64,000 nt of DNA from Microbacterium sp. KUDC0406 (GTDB lineage Bacteria > Actinomycetota > Actinomycetes > Actinomycetales > Microbacteriaceae), in NCBI RefSeq assembly GCF_021582875.1, contig NZ_CP091138.1, positions 2,790,001 through 2,854,000 of the forward strand, given 5' to 3'. Position numbers and translations under genes: made by a program. Positions 9,651 to 17,168 of this stretch are shown one piece after another (within the stretch, counting starts at the first letter, position 1; every line of letters begins with the position of its first letter). A model generated the notes under the pieces. The model did no database searches and had not been told where the DNA came from. It was given only the letters and a program-made list of their open reading frames with translations.

Positions 9651-10421
9651 ATGCCCGACGCTTCGACAGGCTCAGCGACCCATCCACCCGCAGCGACCCA
9701 CACTTCGACAGGCTCAGCGACCCATCCACCCGCAGCGACACATGCCGGCTCCGCGCCCCACAGGCCCTTCACCTGCATCCTCTGGGACGTCGACGGCGTG
9801 ATCGCCGACGCGTCCGCCGGCATCCTGCCCCGGCTGCGCGAGGTCTTCACCTCGTACGGGATGCAGCCCCCGGCCGCCGAGGAGCTGTCGCGCTGGATCG
9901 GGCCGCCGATGTACGAGTCGTTCCAGCGGTCCGGCATGGATCTGGAGCGGTCGCTCGAGGCCGTCGGCCGCTACCGCGAGCTCGCGGCGCGCGACGGGTA
10001 TGCGGCCTCGGTCGCGATCTACCCCGGCATCCCCGAGGTGCTGCGCGCCGTGCGGGATGCCGGCATCCCGCAGTCCACGGCCAGCTCGAAGCCCGAGAAC
10101 CAGGTGCTCGCGATCCTGGAGCACTACGAGCTGATGGATCCGTTCACGGTCGTCGCCGGCTCGCTGCCCGACCCGCGCACGGGTGGCAACGAGGACAAGG
10201 CGACCGTCATCGGTCGCGCCCTGGAGCTGCTCGGGGCCGCCGGTGCCGACGTCTCCCGGCCGGTGCTCGTCGGAGACCGCGTGCACGATCTCGAGGGCGC
10301 CGCGCAGTACGGCATTCCGGTGATCTTCGCGGAGTGGGGTTTCGGCGACGCCGCAGAGGGCCGGGAGGCGATCATGCAGGTCGAGAGCGCGTCCGACCTG
10401 AGACGGGCTCTGCTCGGCTGA
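9651..10421 (+). CDS. HAD-family hydrolase (phosphoglycolate phosphatase-like)
   Basis: 256 aa. HAD motif I is LWDVDGVIADAS (about residues 44-55), motif II lies in STASSKPENQ and motifs III/IV in DKATVIGRALELL...LVGDRVHDLEGA, so all catalytic motifs are present. Predicted small-molecule phosphatase. The first 40 residues are a translated tandem repeat (STGSATHPPAATHT twice) made from two REP-1 copies. No other in-frame start exists between ATG 9651 and motif I, so the repeat must be translated. TAGGCT (9639-9644) ends 6 nt before the ATG. Confidence 0.9.
   Translation: MPDASTGSATHPPAATHTSTGSATHPPAATHAGSAPHRPFTCILWDVDGVIADASAGILPRLREVFTSYGMQPPAAEELSRWIGPPMYESFQRSGMDLERSLEAVGRYRELAARDGYAASVAIYPGIPEVLRAVRDAGIPQSTASSKPENQVLAILEHYELMDPFTVVAGSLPDPRTGGNEDKATVIGRALELLGAAGADVSRPVLVGDRVHDLEGAAQYGIPVIFAEWGFGDAAEGREAIMQVESASDLRRALLG
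9661..9744 (+). repeat. Two 42-bp tandem units, each with a REP-1 copy, inside the HAD gene
   Basis: Copies begin at 9661 and 9703 with CTTCGACAGGCTCAGCGACC and differ only in the last bases. A 42-bp period keeps the reading frame (14 codons). Confidence 0.9.
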
Positions 10422-10427
10422 CAGCAG

Positions 10428-10438
10428 GGTACTGTACC
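10428..10438. promoter_or_regulatory. Short inverted repeat before the ParR-like gene
   Basis: GGTACTGTACC, an 11-bp odd-length palindrome 52 bp before the GTG and overlapping TANNNT-like boxes. Candidate operator for autorepression by the ribbon-helix-helix protein. Confidence 0.35.
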
Positions 10439-10490
10439 GTGATCTAGGCGTGTCGCGGTTCGTCGTGCGATCAGAAGAGAAGGAGCAGCT

Positions 10491-10901
10491 GTGGCTGAGG
10501 TGCCATCCACCCGCAAGGTGCAGATCACTGTTCCCGTCGCCGACACCAGCGTGATCGAATGGCTCGATCTGCAGTACTCCTCGTCCGAGTCGGTACGGCG
10601 GCTGATCCGCGAGGCGATCGCCCGCGAGGGCTTCGTCGACGTGGCGAACCGTCCGGTGCGTCCGCCGGCCAGTCCTGCATACGTCGCGCAGGACTTCCCC
10701 GCCGACGACGCGGTGCCCGACACCGCCGATCCTGACGACGTCGTCCCCGCCACCGAGGCGGCACCCGCCGCTCCCGGAGCGGCATCCGCGCCCGAGGCGG
10801 CACCCGCCGAGACGCGCCGGTCCTCGGCGCAGACCCGGCGCTCGCGCTCGTCCAGCGACGCGGCGGCCTCGGCCACGATCGACGACCTGCTCGGCTTGTA
10901 A
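10491..10901 (+). CDS. Ribbon-helix-helix protein, ParR-like partner of the actin homologue
   Basis: 136 aa. Residues 8-48 (KVQITVPVADTSVIEWLDLQ, then SSSESVRRLIREAIAREGF) read as a beta-strand plus two helices of an RHH DNA-binding domain. Residues 60-125 are an acidic and alanine/proline-rich linker with a basic RRS/TRRSRS patch, and the protein ends in the short conserved-looking motif TIDDLLGL. In plasmid ParR proteins the C-terminal tail binds the ParM filament end, and this tail could do the same (inference). AAGGAG precedes GTG 10491. Followed after 44 bp by the actin-like gene, probably one operon. Confidence 0.7.
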   Translation: MAEVPSTRKVQITVPVADTSVIEWLDLQYSSSESVRRLIREAIAREGFVDVANRPVRPPASPAYVAQDFPADDAVPDTADPDDVVPATEAAPAAPGAASAPEAAPAETRRSSAQTRRSRSSSDAAASATIDDLLGL

Positions 10902-10945
10902 CGACTTCCCCATTCACCCGACGACTCGGAACGAAAGGCCCCTCC

Positions 10946-12268
10946 ATGAGTTCGGACATCATCAACCTGACCGGCGGCATCGACGTCGGCAACGGCTACG
11001 TCAAGGGCATGATCCTCAACACCGACACCGGTGTGCGGGACCGCATCGACCTGCCCAGCGCGATCGTGGCGACCCCACGGCAGTCGCCGAAGGTGCCCCT
11101 CGAGGACGCCGAGGCCGCGCAGACCATGAACGACTCCGAGGAGGACTTCTACAACCGTCTCGACGCGTCGTTCTCGTCGCCGCTGGTCTCGGACAGCGAC
11201 CGGCGCATCTTCGGGCGCTCGGCCCTGAGCGTGCGCGGCTCGGTGTTCAGCGAGTTCGAGGTGCACGACGGTCACGCCAGCAAGGCCGACCAGCAGCTGA
11301 GCAAGATCCTCGTGCTGGGCGTGTACGCCGCCAAGGCGCTGCGCGACTACGTGCGCGAGCACGATGCGCTCCCCGACCACGAGCTGCGCGTCAAGGTGCG
11401 CACCGGTCTGGCCCTGCCGATCAGCGAGTTCGTCGCCCGGCGCTACGGCTACGCCGGCGAGTTCATCGGCTCGAAGGGATCGGCCGTGCACCTCGTCACG
11501 ATCAAGAACTTCAACACGCCGGTCAGCATCCGCCTGGAGTTCGTCGACGTGCAGGTGGTCGCCGAGGGCGCCTCGGCGCAGTACGCGATCTCGGACAAGG
11601 GCGAGCCCCTGGCCGACGCCCTGCTCGCCGACCTGCGCTCGCGCGAGGCCGACATGCTCCCGGGCGTGACCGGCGCCGACCTGGTCGCCGCGCAGAACAC
11701 CATCGGCATCGACGTCGGCGAGGGCACGGTGAACTTCCCCGTGTTCACGAACGGCCGGTTCAACGCCGAGGCCGCGTCCACGCTCGACATGGGCTACGGC
11801 ACGATCCTCGAGAACGCACTCGACCGTCAGGACGAGGCCGACCTGCGCTTCACCAGCCGCAAGCAGCTCGCCGACTTCCTGCAGAGCACCCCCTCGGTGC
11901 TGCAGCGCAATCGTCACCAGCGCGCCGTGGTCCTGGTCGAGCCCGACGTGAAGCACCTCGTCGAGCAGATCCGCCGCTCGTTCAGCGAGACCCTCAGCCA
12001 GTCCGGTGAGTCCACCGAGGTCGTGTACGTCTACGGCGGCGGCTCCGGTCCCATCAAGGACGAGCTCTACCCCGAGCTGATCAACGCCGCCGGTGACGTG
12101 CCCGTGCTGTACCTCGACGCCCGGTACTCGCGTCACCTCAACCGTGAGGGTCTGTTCCTCGCCGCGCGCGCGGCCGAGGAGGCCGCCGAGGCGGCTGCGG
12201 CCGCGGTCAAGACCGCGTCCGAGAGCGGCCGCCGCGCCGGCCGGAGCACCGCGAAGGCCTCTGCCTGA
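10946..12268 (+). CDS. Actin-like ATPase, ParM/StbA (Alp) family
   Basis: 440 aa. The phosphate-1 loop GGIDVGNGYVKGMI is at residues 9-22, phosphate-2 NTIGIDVGEGTVNF at about 251-264, and the adenosine motif VVYVYGGGSGPI near 362-373, the arrangement of plasmid ParM/StbA and Alp proteins. The family forms dynamic filaments that move DNA. The C-terminus has an Ala/Glu helix followed by a basic tail (SGRRAGRSTAKASA), unusual for ParM. No plasmid genes surround it, so this is a chromosomal copy. Downstream is a strong bidirectional terminator shared with the convergent cold-shock gene. Confidence 0.85.
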   Translation: MSSDIINLTGGIDVGNGYVKGMILNTDTGVRDRIDLPSAIVATPRQSPKVPLEDAEAAQTMNDSEEDFYNRLDASFSSPLVSDSDRRIFGRSALSVRGSVFSEFEVHDGHASKADQQLSKILVLGVYAAKALRDYVREHDALPDHELRVKVRTGLALPISEFVARRYGYAGEFIGSKGSAVHLVTIKNFNTPVSIRLEFVDVQVVAEGASAQYAISDKGEPLADALLADLRSREADMLPGVTGADLVAAQNTIGIDVGEGTVNFPVFTNGRFNAEAASTLDMGYGTILENALDRQDEADLRFTSRKQLADFLQSTPSVLQRNRHQRAVVLVEPDVKHLVEQIRRSFSETLSQSGESTEVVYVYGGGSGPIKDELYPELINAAGDVPVLYLDARYSRHLNREGLFLAARAAEEAAEAAAAAVKTASESGRRAGRSTAKASA

Positions 12269-12284
12269 TCCGCATCCGAATGCG

Positions 12285-12329
12285 CGAGAACCCCGCCGGG
12301 CTGCCGATGGCTGCCCGGCGGGGTTCTCG
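12285..12329. terminator. Bidirectional terminator between the actin-like and csp genes
   Basis: Perfect 16-bp arms (CGAGAACCCCGCCGGG at 12285-12300 and its complement at 12314-12329) around a 13-nt loop, between convergent genes. Confidence 0.88.
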
Positions 12330-12338
12330 GTTACCGCC

Positions 12339-12545
12339 TCAGAGGGGCCGGATGTTCTCCGCCTGCAGGCCCTTGGGACCCTGCGCGATGTCGAACTCGA
12401 CCCGCTGGTTCTCTTCGAGAGTGCGGTAGCCGGAAGACTCGATTGCGGAGTAGTGCGCGAACACGTCGGCGCCACCCTCATCAGGGGAGATGAAGCCGAA
12501 GCCCTTCTCCGAGTTGAACCACTTGACCGTGCCCTGGGTGCTCAT
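12339..12545 (-). CDS. Cold-shock protein
   Basis: 68 aa, standard CspA length. RNP1 KGFGFIS and RNP2 VFAHY motifs are intact ([20 protein letters not shown]). Single-stranded nucleic-acid chaperone with an OB fold. ATG 12545 was chosen because the cold-shock domain begins directly there; the longer frame adds 14 unrelated residues. Upstream lies a 5' leader of uncertain length in the 660-bp gap. Confidence 0.95.
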   Translation of the reverse strand: MSTQGTVKWFNSEKGFGFISPDEGGADVFAHYSAIESSGYRTLEENQRVEFDIAQGPKGLQAENIRPL

Positions 12546-12707
12546 GTACTGCCGTTCTGCTTGTTGCGAAGCCGACGCGGGCTGCACCGACTGCTGCTAA
12601 CGCTAGCCGAGACGGGGTACAGGTGGGGAGACCCGATTCGAAGGTGACGAAAATGTTGCATCCGCGCACTTGACGGATGCTGCTTCTTCGCACCGCTCGG
12701 GCAAAGT

Positions 12708-12738
12708 GATGGCCCTCACCGCGGGGGGAGCGATGAGG
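12708..12738. other. Imperfect hairpin in the csp-SLC13 gap
   Basis: GGCCCTCA and TGAGGGCC arms (8 bp) around a G-rich 15-nt loop. Between 12546 and 12780 I see no credible protein gene; this hairpin is the only clear structure there. Confidence 0.4.
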
Positions 12739-12783
12739 GCCGAAGACGACCGGAGGGTGCGTCAGATCCAGCGTACAGCCTCT

Positions 12784-12822
12784 GTCCCCCTTTCGGGGAC
12801 ATTTCGTCCCCGAAAGGGGGAC
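12784..12822. repeat. Long perfect palindrome, 17-bp arms
   Basis: GTCCCCCTTTCGGGGAC (12784-12800), spacer ATTTC, exact complement at 12806-12822. Each arm is itself nearly self-complementary (GTCCCC...GGGGAC), so the site can form one long hairpin or two small ones. Confidence 0.85.
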
Positions 12823-12870
12823 AAAACGGGCGATCGGTGGCATCATAGTTGCACGACCTTCTCCGTCGAT

Positions 12871-13072
12871 CCAGTGGGGACTGGGACGCAGAGCAGATCG
12901 TAGGGATTCCCGCACTCGTTTCTGGGGGAACGGGGCCATCTTCTGGGGAGATGGGAGGCACCTTCTGGGGAAGGTGACGAGGCACAGGAATCCGGGAGGC
13001 GGGAGCAGCCGGGGGAGGGCCCGACACAACCGCAGACACAACGAAGGCCGGGAGAGCACCTCCCGGCCTTCG
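12871..13072 (+). ncRNA. Candidate structured RNA: four hairpins with G-rich loops plus terminator
   Basis: Four successive hairpins: CCAGT-GGGG-ACTGG (12871-12884), CGTT-TCTGGGGG-AACG (12917-12932), CCATCT-TCTGGGG-AGATGG (12936-12954), CACCTT-CTGGGG-AAGGTG (12959-12976). The stems differ but stay complementary while the loop keeps (T)CTGGGG, which is what selection on RNA structure produces. A terminator-like hairpin with 13-bp arms follows at 13042-13072. No open frame explains the region. Strand is inferred from the loop signal and terminator; the 5' end is unknown. Confidence 0.5.
13042..13072 (+). terminator. Terminator-like hairpin ending the candidate RNA
   Basis: CGAAGGCCGGGAG (13042-13054), loop AGCAC, complement 13060-13072, then ATGTCTCT. 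The minus direction also has a T-rich tail, so it may act both ways. Confidence 0.65.
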
Positions 13073-13113
13073 ATGTCTCTCGGGCGCGTCGTCTCCGGCG
13101 ATACCCTGATCGG

Positions 13114-13218
13114 GTGGGCACAAGAACAGCAGCACAGCGAAGTCCGTTCGTGCCCGCAGGCCACCGGAGGCTGATCTCCAGAGACCAGCCGGAAGGATCC
13201 GTCCCGTGGACCCGCTGA
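13114..13218 (+). CDS. Possible leaderless upstream ORF (34 aa) overlapping the permease start
   Basis: TACCCT (13102-13107) is followed by 6 nt and GTG 13114, the same spacing as other leaderless starts here. The frame encodes MGTRTAAQRSPFVPAGHRRL and stops at TGA 13216-13218, 10 bp inside the SLC13 gene that starts at 13206. It could couple or attenuate translation of the permease. There is no homology evidence; it may be chance. Confidence 0.3.
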   Translation: MGTRTAAQRSPFVPAGHRRLISRDQPEGSVPWTR

Positions 13219-14762
13219 TCACCACCTTCGTCGTGCTGGGGGCGGCGATCGTCGTCTTCATCACGAACCGCCTGCCGGCGCCACTCGTGGCGCTGCTGGT
13301 CGCCCTCGCGCTTTACGTGACCGGGGCGGTGACCTTCGAGCAGACCATCGCCGGGTTCGGTGATCCGATCGTGGTGTACCTGGCCGGACTGTTCGTGGTG
13401 AGTGAGTCGCTCGAGGCCACCGGGGTCACGGCATGGGCAGGGCAGCAGCTGACGAGGCGGGTCGGCGATCGCAGGTCGGCGGTGCTGATCGCCCTCATGC
13501 TGCTCTCGGCGCTGCTGACCGCGCTGATCAGCGTGAACGGGGCGGTGGCCGCGCTGGTGCCGGTGGCCGTCGCGCTGGCCGCGCGTATCAAGCAGCCGCC
13601 GTCCCAGATGCTGATGACGGTGGCCTTCGCCGCGCACGCGGGCTCGCTGCTCACGATGCTGGGCACGCCGATCAACGTGCTGGTCTCCGAGCTGTCGATG
13701 AACGCCGGCGATCGGGCGTTCGGCTTCTTCGAGTTCGCCATCGTCGGTGTGCCGCTGCTGGTCGGCGTCGTCATCATCTGCTCGCTGCTCGGCCCGAAGC
13801 TGCTGCCGCACCGGACCCCCGCCAACGCCCCGTCGGATCTGAGCGACTACGCGGCGACGATCGCCGCGCAATACGGACTGGACCCGAAGGTGGCCCTCGC
13901 GGGCGCGGAGTACGGCCTCGCCGAGATCGTGATCCCGCCGCGTTCTCCGTTCATCGGCGACCACGTCTTCCCCGGCATGCGGATGGAATCGGCGAACCTG
14001 ATGATCGAGGCGGTGCAGCGCGGCGGCTCGCACATCGAGGCCACCGATCTGCGGGCCGGTGACGTGCTGGTCGTGCGCGGCGCGTGGGACGAGCTCGGCC
14101 GCGGTGCGACGCAGCGCGGCGTCGTCAGCGTCGAGGACCCCGACCGGCTGCGCCGCAGCACGGTCGCGTGGAACCCGCGTGCGACGATCGCGGTGTCGGT
14201 CCTCGCCGCGATGTGCGTGCTGCTCGCCACCGGTCTGGTGCCGCCCGCCATCGTGGTGATGGGCGCCGGTGCACTGCTGATCGGCCTGCGAGTGATCACG
14301 GTCGGGCAGGCGCAGCGCTCGATCTCGCTGACCACGCTGGTGGTGGTCGCCGGGATGATCCCGCTGTCCACCGCGATCCAGACCAGCGGCGCCGCCGACC
14401 TGATCTCGGACACCCTGCTGTCGTGGTTCGGGCAGGGTTCGCCGACGGTGCTGCTGGCCGGCATCGTGGTGGTCGTGATGGTGCTCGGACAGTTCATCAG
14501 CAACCTCGCCACGGTTCTGATCGTCGCGCCGATCGCGATCGCCGTCGCGGAGTCGGCGCAGGTGTCGCCGCTGCCGATGATGATGGCGATCACGGTCGCG
14601 GGTGCGGCATCCTTCCTCACCCCCGTCGCGACGCCGGGCAACCTGATGGTGCAGGAGCCAGGCGGCTACCGTTTCGGGGACTACTGGAGGCTCGGCCTGC
14701 CGTGCCTGTTGCTGTTCGCCGTCGTCGCGATCTTCGTGGTGCCGCTGATCTGGCCGTTCTGA
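13206..14762 (+). CDS. SLC13-type permease with TrkA-C insert
   Basis: 518 aa. Two hydrophobic halves (residues 1-200 and 330-518) flank a soluble RCK/TrkA-C-like segment (about 215-320, VIPPRSPFIGDHVFPGMRME...LRAGDVLVVRGAWDEL). The repeated hairpin motif with conserved NxA/TP elements (GTPINVLVSE; SFLTPVATPGNLMV) matches the DASS/ArsB-like Na+-anion symporter fold, often called SLC13 permeases for dicarboxylate or sulfate. GTG 13206 has GGAAGGAT upstream. Convergent with a second member at 14784, so the two are probably ancient paralogues. Confidence 0.88.
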   Translation: MDPLITTFVVLGAAIVVFITNRLPAPLVALLVALALYVTGAVTFEQTIAGFGDPIVVYLAGLFVVSESLEATGVTAWAGQQLTRRVGDRRSAVLIALMLLSALLTALISVNGAVAALVPVAVALAARIKQPPSQMLMTVAFAAHAGSLLTMLGTPINVLVSELSMNAGDRAFGFFEFAIVGVPLLVGVVIICSLLGPKLLPHRTPANAPSDLSDYAATIAAQYGLDPKVALAGAEYGLAEIVIPPRSPFIGDHVFPGMRMESANLMIEAVQRGGSHIEATDLRAGDVLVVRGAWDELGRGATQRGVVSVEDPDRLRRSTVAWNPRATIAVSVLAAMCVLLATGLVPPAIVVMGAGALLIGLRVITVGQAQRSISLTTLVVVAGMIPLSTAIQTSGAADLISDTLLSWFGQGSPTVLLAGIVVVVMVLGQFISNLATVLIVAPIAIAVAESAQVSPLPMMMAITVAGAASFLTPVATPGNLMVQEPGGYRFGDYWRLGLPCLLLFAVVAIFVVPLIWPF

Positions 14763-14783
14763 GCCGCCTCCGCAGGGGCTCCC

Positions 14784-16594
14784 TCAGAGCGGCAGCAGCA
14801 GCGGCACGAGCAGCATGCTCACCACCAGTGCGATGAGCGTGAACGGCGTGCCGATCCTGACGAAGTCCGCGAAACGGTAGCGGCCGGGCTCGACGACGAG
14901 GGTGTTCACCGGCGACGACACCGGCGTCATGAACGCCGACGATGCGGCGAGCGCCACCATCATCGCGAACGGATACGGCGAGGCGTCCAGGTGCACGGCT
15001 GTGGAGATCGCGATCGGCGCCATGAGCACGGCCGTCGCGGTGTTCGACACGAACAGGCCGATCACGGCGGTCAGCAGGAAGACGGCGCCGAGCAGCACCG
15101 TCGGCCCGGCACCGCCGAGGGCCGCGAGCAGACCGTCGACGACCAGGTCGACGCCGCCGGTGCGCTGCAGCGCGAGGGCGAACGGCAGCATGCCGACGAT
15201 CAGCAGCAGGGTGGGCCAGTGGATGGCACGGTACGCGCTGACCATGTCGACGCAGCGGAAGATCCCCATCAGCAGGCAGGCGATCAGTGCCGCGATGACG
15301 TTCGGCACGATGCCGGTGACCATGAGCACGACCATCACGAGCACGCTGGCGATCGCGAAGATCGCCTGATTGGCTGCGGGGGCGACCTCGGCCGACTCGG
15401 CGGGGAGATCGAGCAGGATGTAGTCGCGACGGAAGCGGCCGAGCGCCTTCACCGCGTCCCATGAGCCGGTGACGAGCATGGTGTCTCCCGCCGCGAGCCG
15501 CACATCGGCGAAGTCGCTCTCGACGGTGCGGCCGCCGTGCCGCACGCCGACGACCCGCAGCCCGTGCGCGGCGTCGAACCGCAGCATCCGCACGCTCCTG
15601 CCGATGGCCGCGGAGTCCGGGGCGACGAGAGCCTCGGCCATACCGACCTGGCGGGAGTAGTCCTCGAAGAATCCCTCGGTCATCGGCTGCGGCTCCAGGC
15701 GCAGCCGGCGCAGGTCGGATGCCGGGAATCCGGCATCCGTGAACAGCATGTCGCCCTTGGCGACCACGACGTCCTCGGCGGTCAGGTGCACGGTCCGCCG
15801 GAACAGGCGGGAGCGCTCGATCATCATCACCCGCGCGCGACCGCCGTCCTGCAGGTCGAGGTCTGCCAGCCGGCTGCCGATCAGCGGTGAGCGGGCTGCG
15901 ACGCGGAAGCGGTGGGTCCGGGCATCCACTCGGTAGTCGGCGATCAGGCTGCCGAAGGTGCGTCGCGAGTCCTCCGTCGCACCGGCCTCGCCGGCGAGGA
16001 AGCGGCGGGCGATGAGCATGTAGCCGATGCCGAGCGCCAGGATCACCAGCCCGAACGGCGTGATCGTGAAGAATCCGAAGCCCGTCAGGCCGGCGCGCTG
16101 CAGCTCGGCGTCGATCACCAGGTTCGGAGTGGTGGCGATGAGCGTCAGCATGCCGCTGATGAGGCCGGCGAAGCTCAGCGGCATCATCAGCATGCGGGTG
16201 GGGATGCCGGTGCGCGTGGCGATGCTCACCGCGACCGGGATGAAGATCGCCACGACGCCCGTCGAGCTCATCACCGCGCCGAGCAGAGCGACCGACAGCA
16301 TGAGCAGCACGATCAGGCGGGCTGCGCTCGCCCCGCGGTGCGGGCGAGCCAGTCGCCGAGCCGGTACGTGACGCCGGTGCGCGAGAGCCCCTCGCCGACG
16401 ACGAAGAGCGCCGCGATCAGCACGACGTTCGGATCGGCGAACCCGGCGAGCGTCTCGGGCACCGTGAGGATGCCGGTGAGCGGCAGCGCCACGATCATGA
16501 TGACCGCGACGACATCCATGCGTGGCCGCCCGATCGCGAACATCGCCACGGCTGCGACGAGCAGCACCAGCACGATCGCGAGGTCGGTGGTCAT
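14784..16594 (-). CDS. Second SLC13-type permease (apparent frameshift)
   Basis: Same architecture as the gene at 13206: a membrane half, TrkA-C-like domains (residues about 215-390, SPLIGSRLADLDLQDGG and SVRMLRFDAAHGLRVVGVRH), and a second membrane half ending SAFMTPVSSPVNTLVV. The first 92 codons (ATG 16594, MTTDLAIVLVLLVAAVAMFA) end at a premature stop at 16313, and the rest is in another frame. Adding one G to the run at 16331-16334 joins them as RTAGASAARLIVLLML, giving about 603 aa. Likely a sequencing error. Anion/dicarboxylate transporter of unknown substrate. Confidence 0.85.
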
Positions 16595-16673
16595 CGGTGG
16601 TCTCTCACATCACTCGTCGTGCAGGGGTCGACCTGCCGGCGCCGGATGCCCGGACGACGGCAGATCGCGGGGG

Positions 16674-17048
16674 TCAGGCCAGGGCCTTGGCCTTCAGCTT
16701 CTCGTACTCCTCGGTGGTGATGGTGCCCGCGGCGAGCAGCTTCGCGGCGTCCGCGATCTCGTCGGAGGCGCTCTTGCCTGCGGCCTGGCGGATGTAGGCG
16801 TCGGTGGCCTGCTGCGCCTGTCGCGCCTGCGCGGCGCTGCGCTCGGCCATGCCCCTGCCTCGCGCGATCAGGTAGACCAGCGCGGTGAGCCACGGCACGA
16901 AGATCAGGAAGATGATCCATACCGCCTTCCATCCGCCGCCCAGCTCGCGGTCGCGGAACAGGTCGCCGAAGATCGAGAACAGCACCATCAGATAGGCGAC
17001 GAAGATGAAGATCTCGAAGAAGAACCAGAGCAGCTGCCAGAAGTCCAT
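16674..17048 (-). CDS. PLDc_N/SHOCT-domain membrane protein
   Basis: 124 aa. Two N-terminal membrane helices (LLWFFFEIFIFVAYLMVLF and AVWIIFLIFVPWLTALVYLI) with the FGDLFRDRELGGGWKAVW loop typical of PLDc_N proteins, a charged helix, and a C-terminal SHOCT motif (EIADAAKLLAAGTITTEEYE). SHOCT segments are found on many small membrane-associated proteins and often oligomerise. AAAGG precedes ATG 17048. Divergent from the S1C protease. Function unknown. Confidence 0.85.
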   Translation of the reverse strand: MDFWQLLWFFFEIFIFVAYLMVLFSIFGDLFRDRELGGGWKAVWIIFLIFVPWLTALVYLIARGRGMAERSAAQARQAQQATDAYIRQAAGKSASDEIADAAKLLAAGTITTEEYEKLKAKALA

Positions 17049-17168
17049 GACGTGCCTTTCGTCGGTTGAAGTCGTCGATTCGAACGTTAGTGGTTTCCTG
17101 CCGCGATGTGGGGTGCGCGCGGGCGATCCGGTCCATAATCGAGCCAGAAGAGGCGGAACGGGGCCATC

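Noticed and set aside
12670..12903. 77-codon plus-strand frame in the csp-SLC13 gap
   Set aside because: It runs through the palindrome and hairpins, has no ribosome site or leaderless promoter, and looks non-protein in composition.
12871..13072. Identification of the candidate RNA as the known 6C RNA
   Set aside because: 6C RNAs have two hairpins with six or more C in the loops. Here there are four hairpins with GGGG (or CCCC on the other strand), so the match is not adequate.
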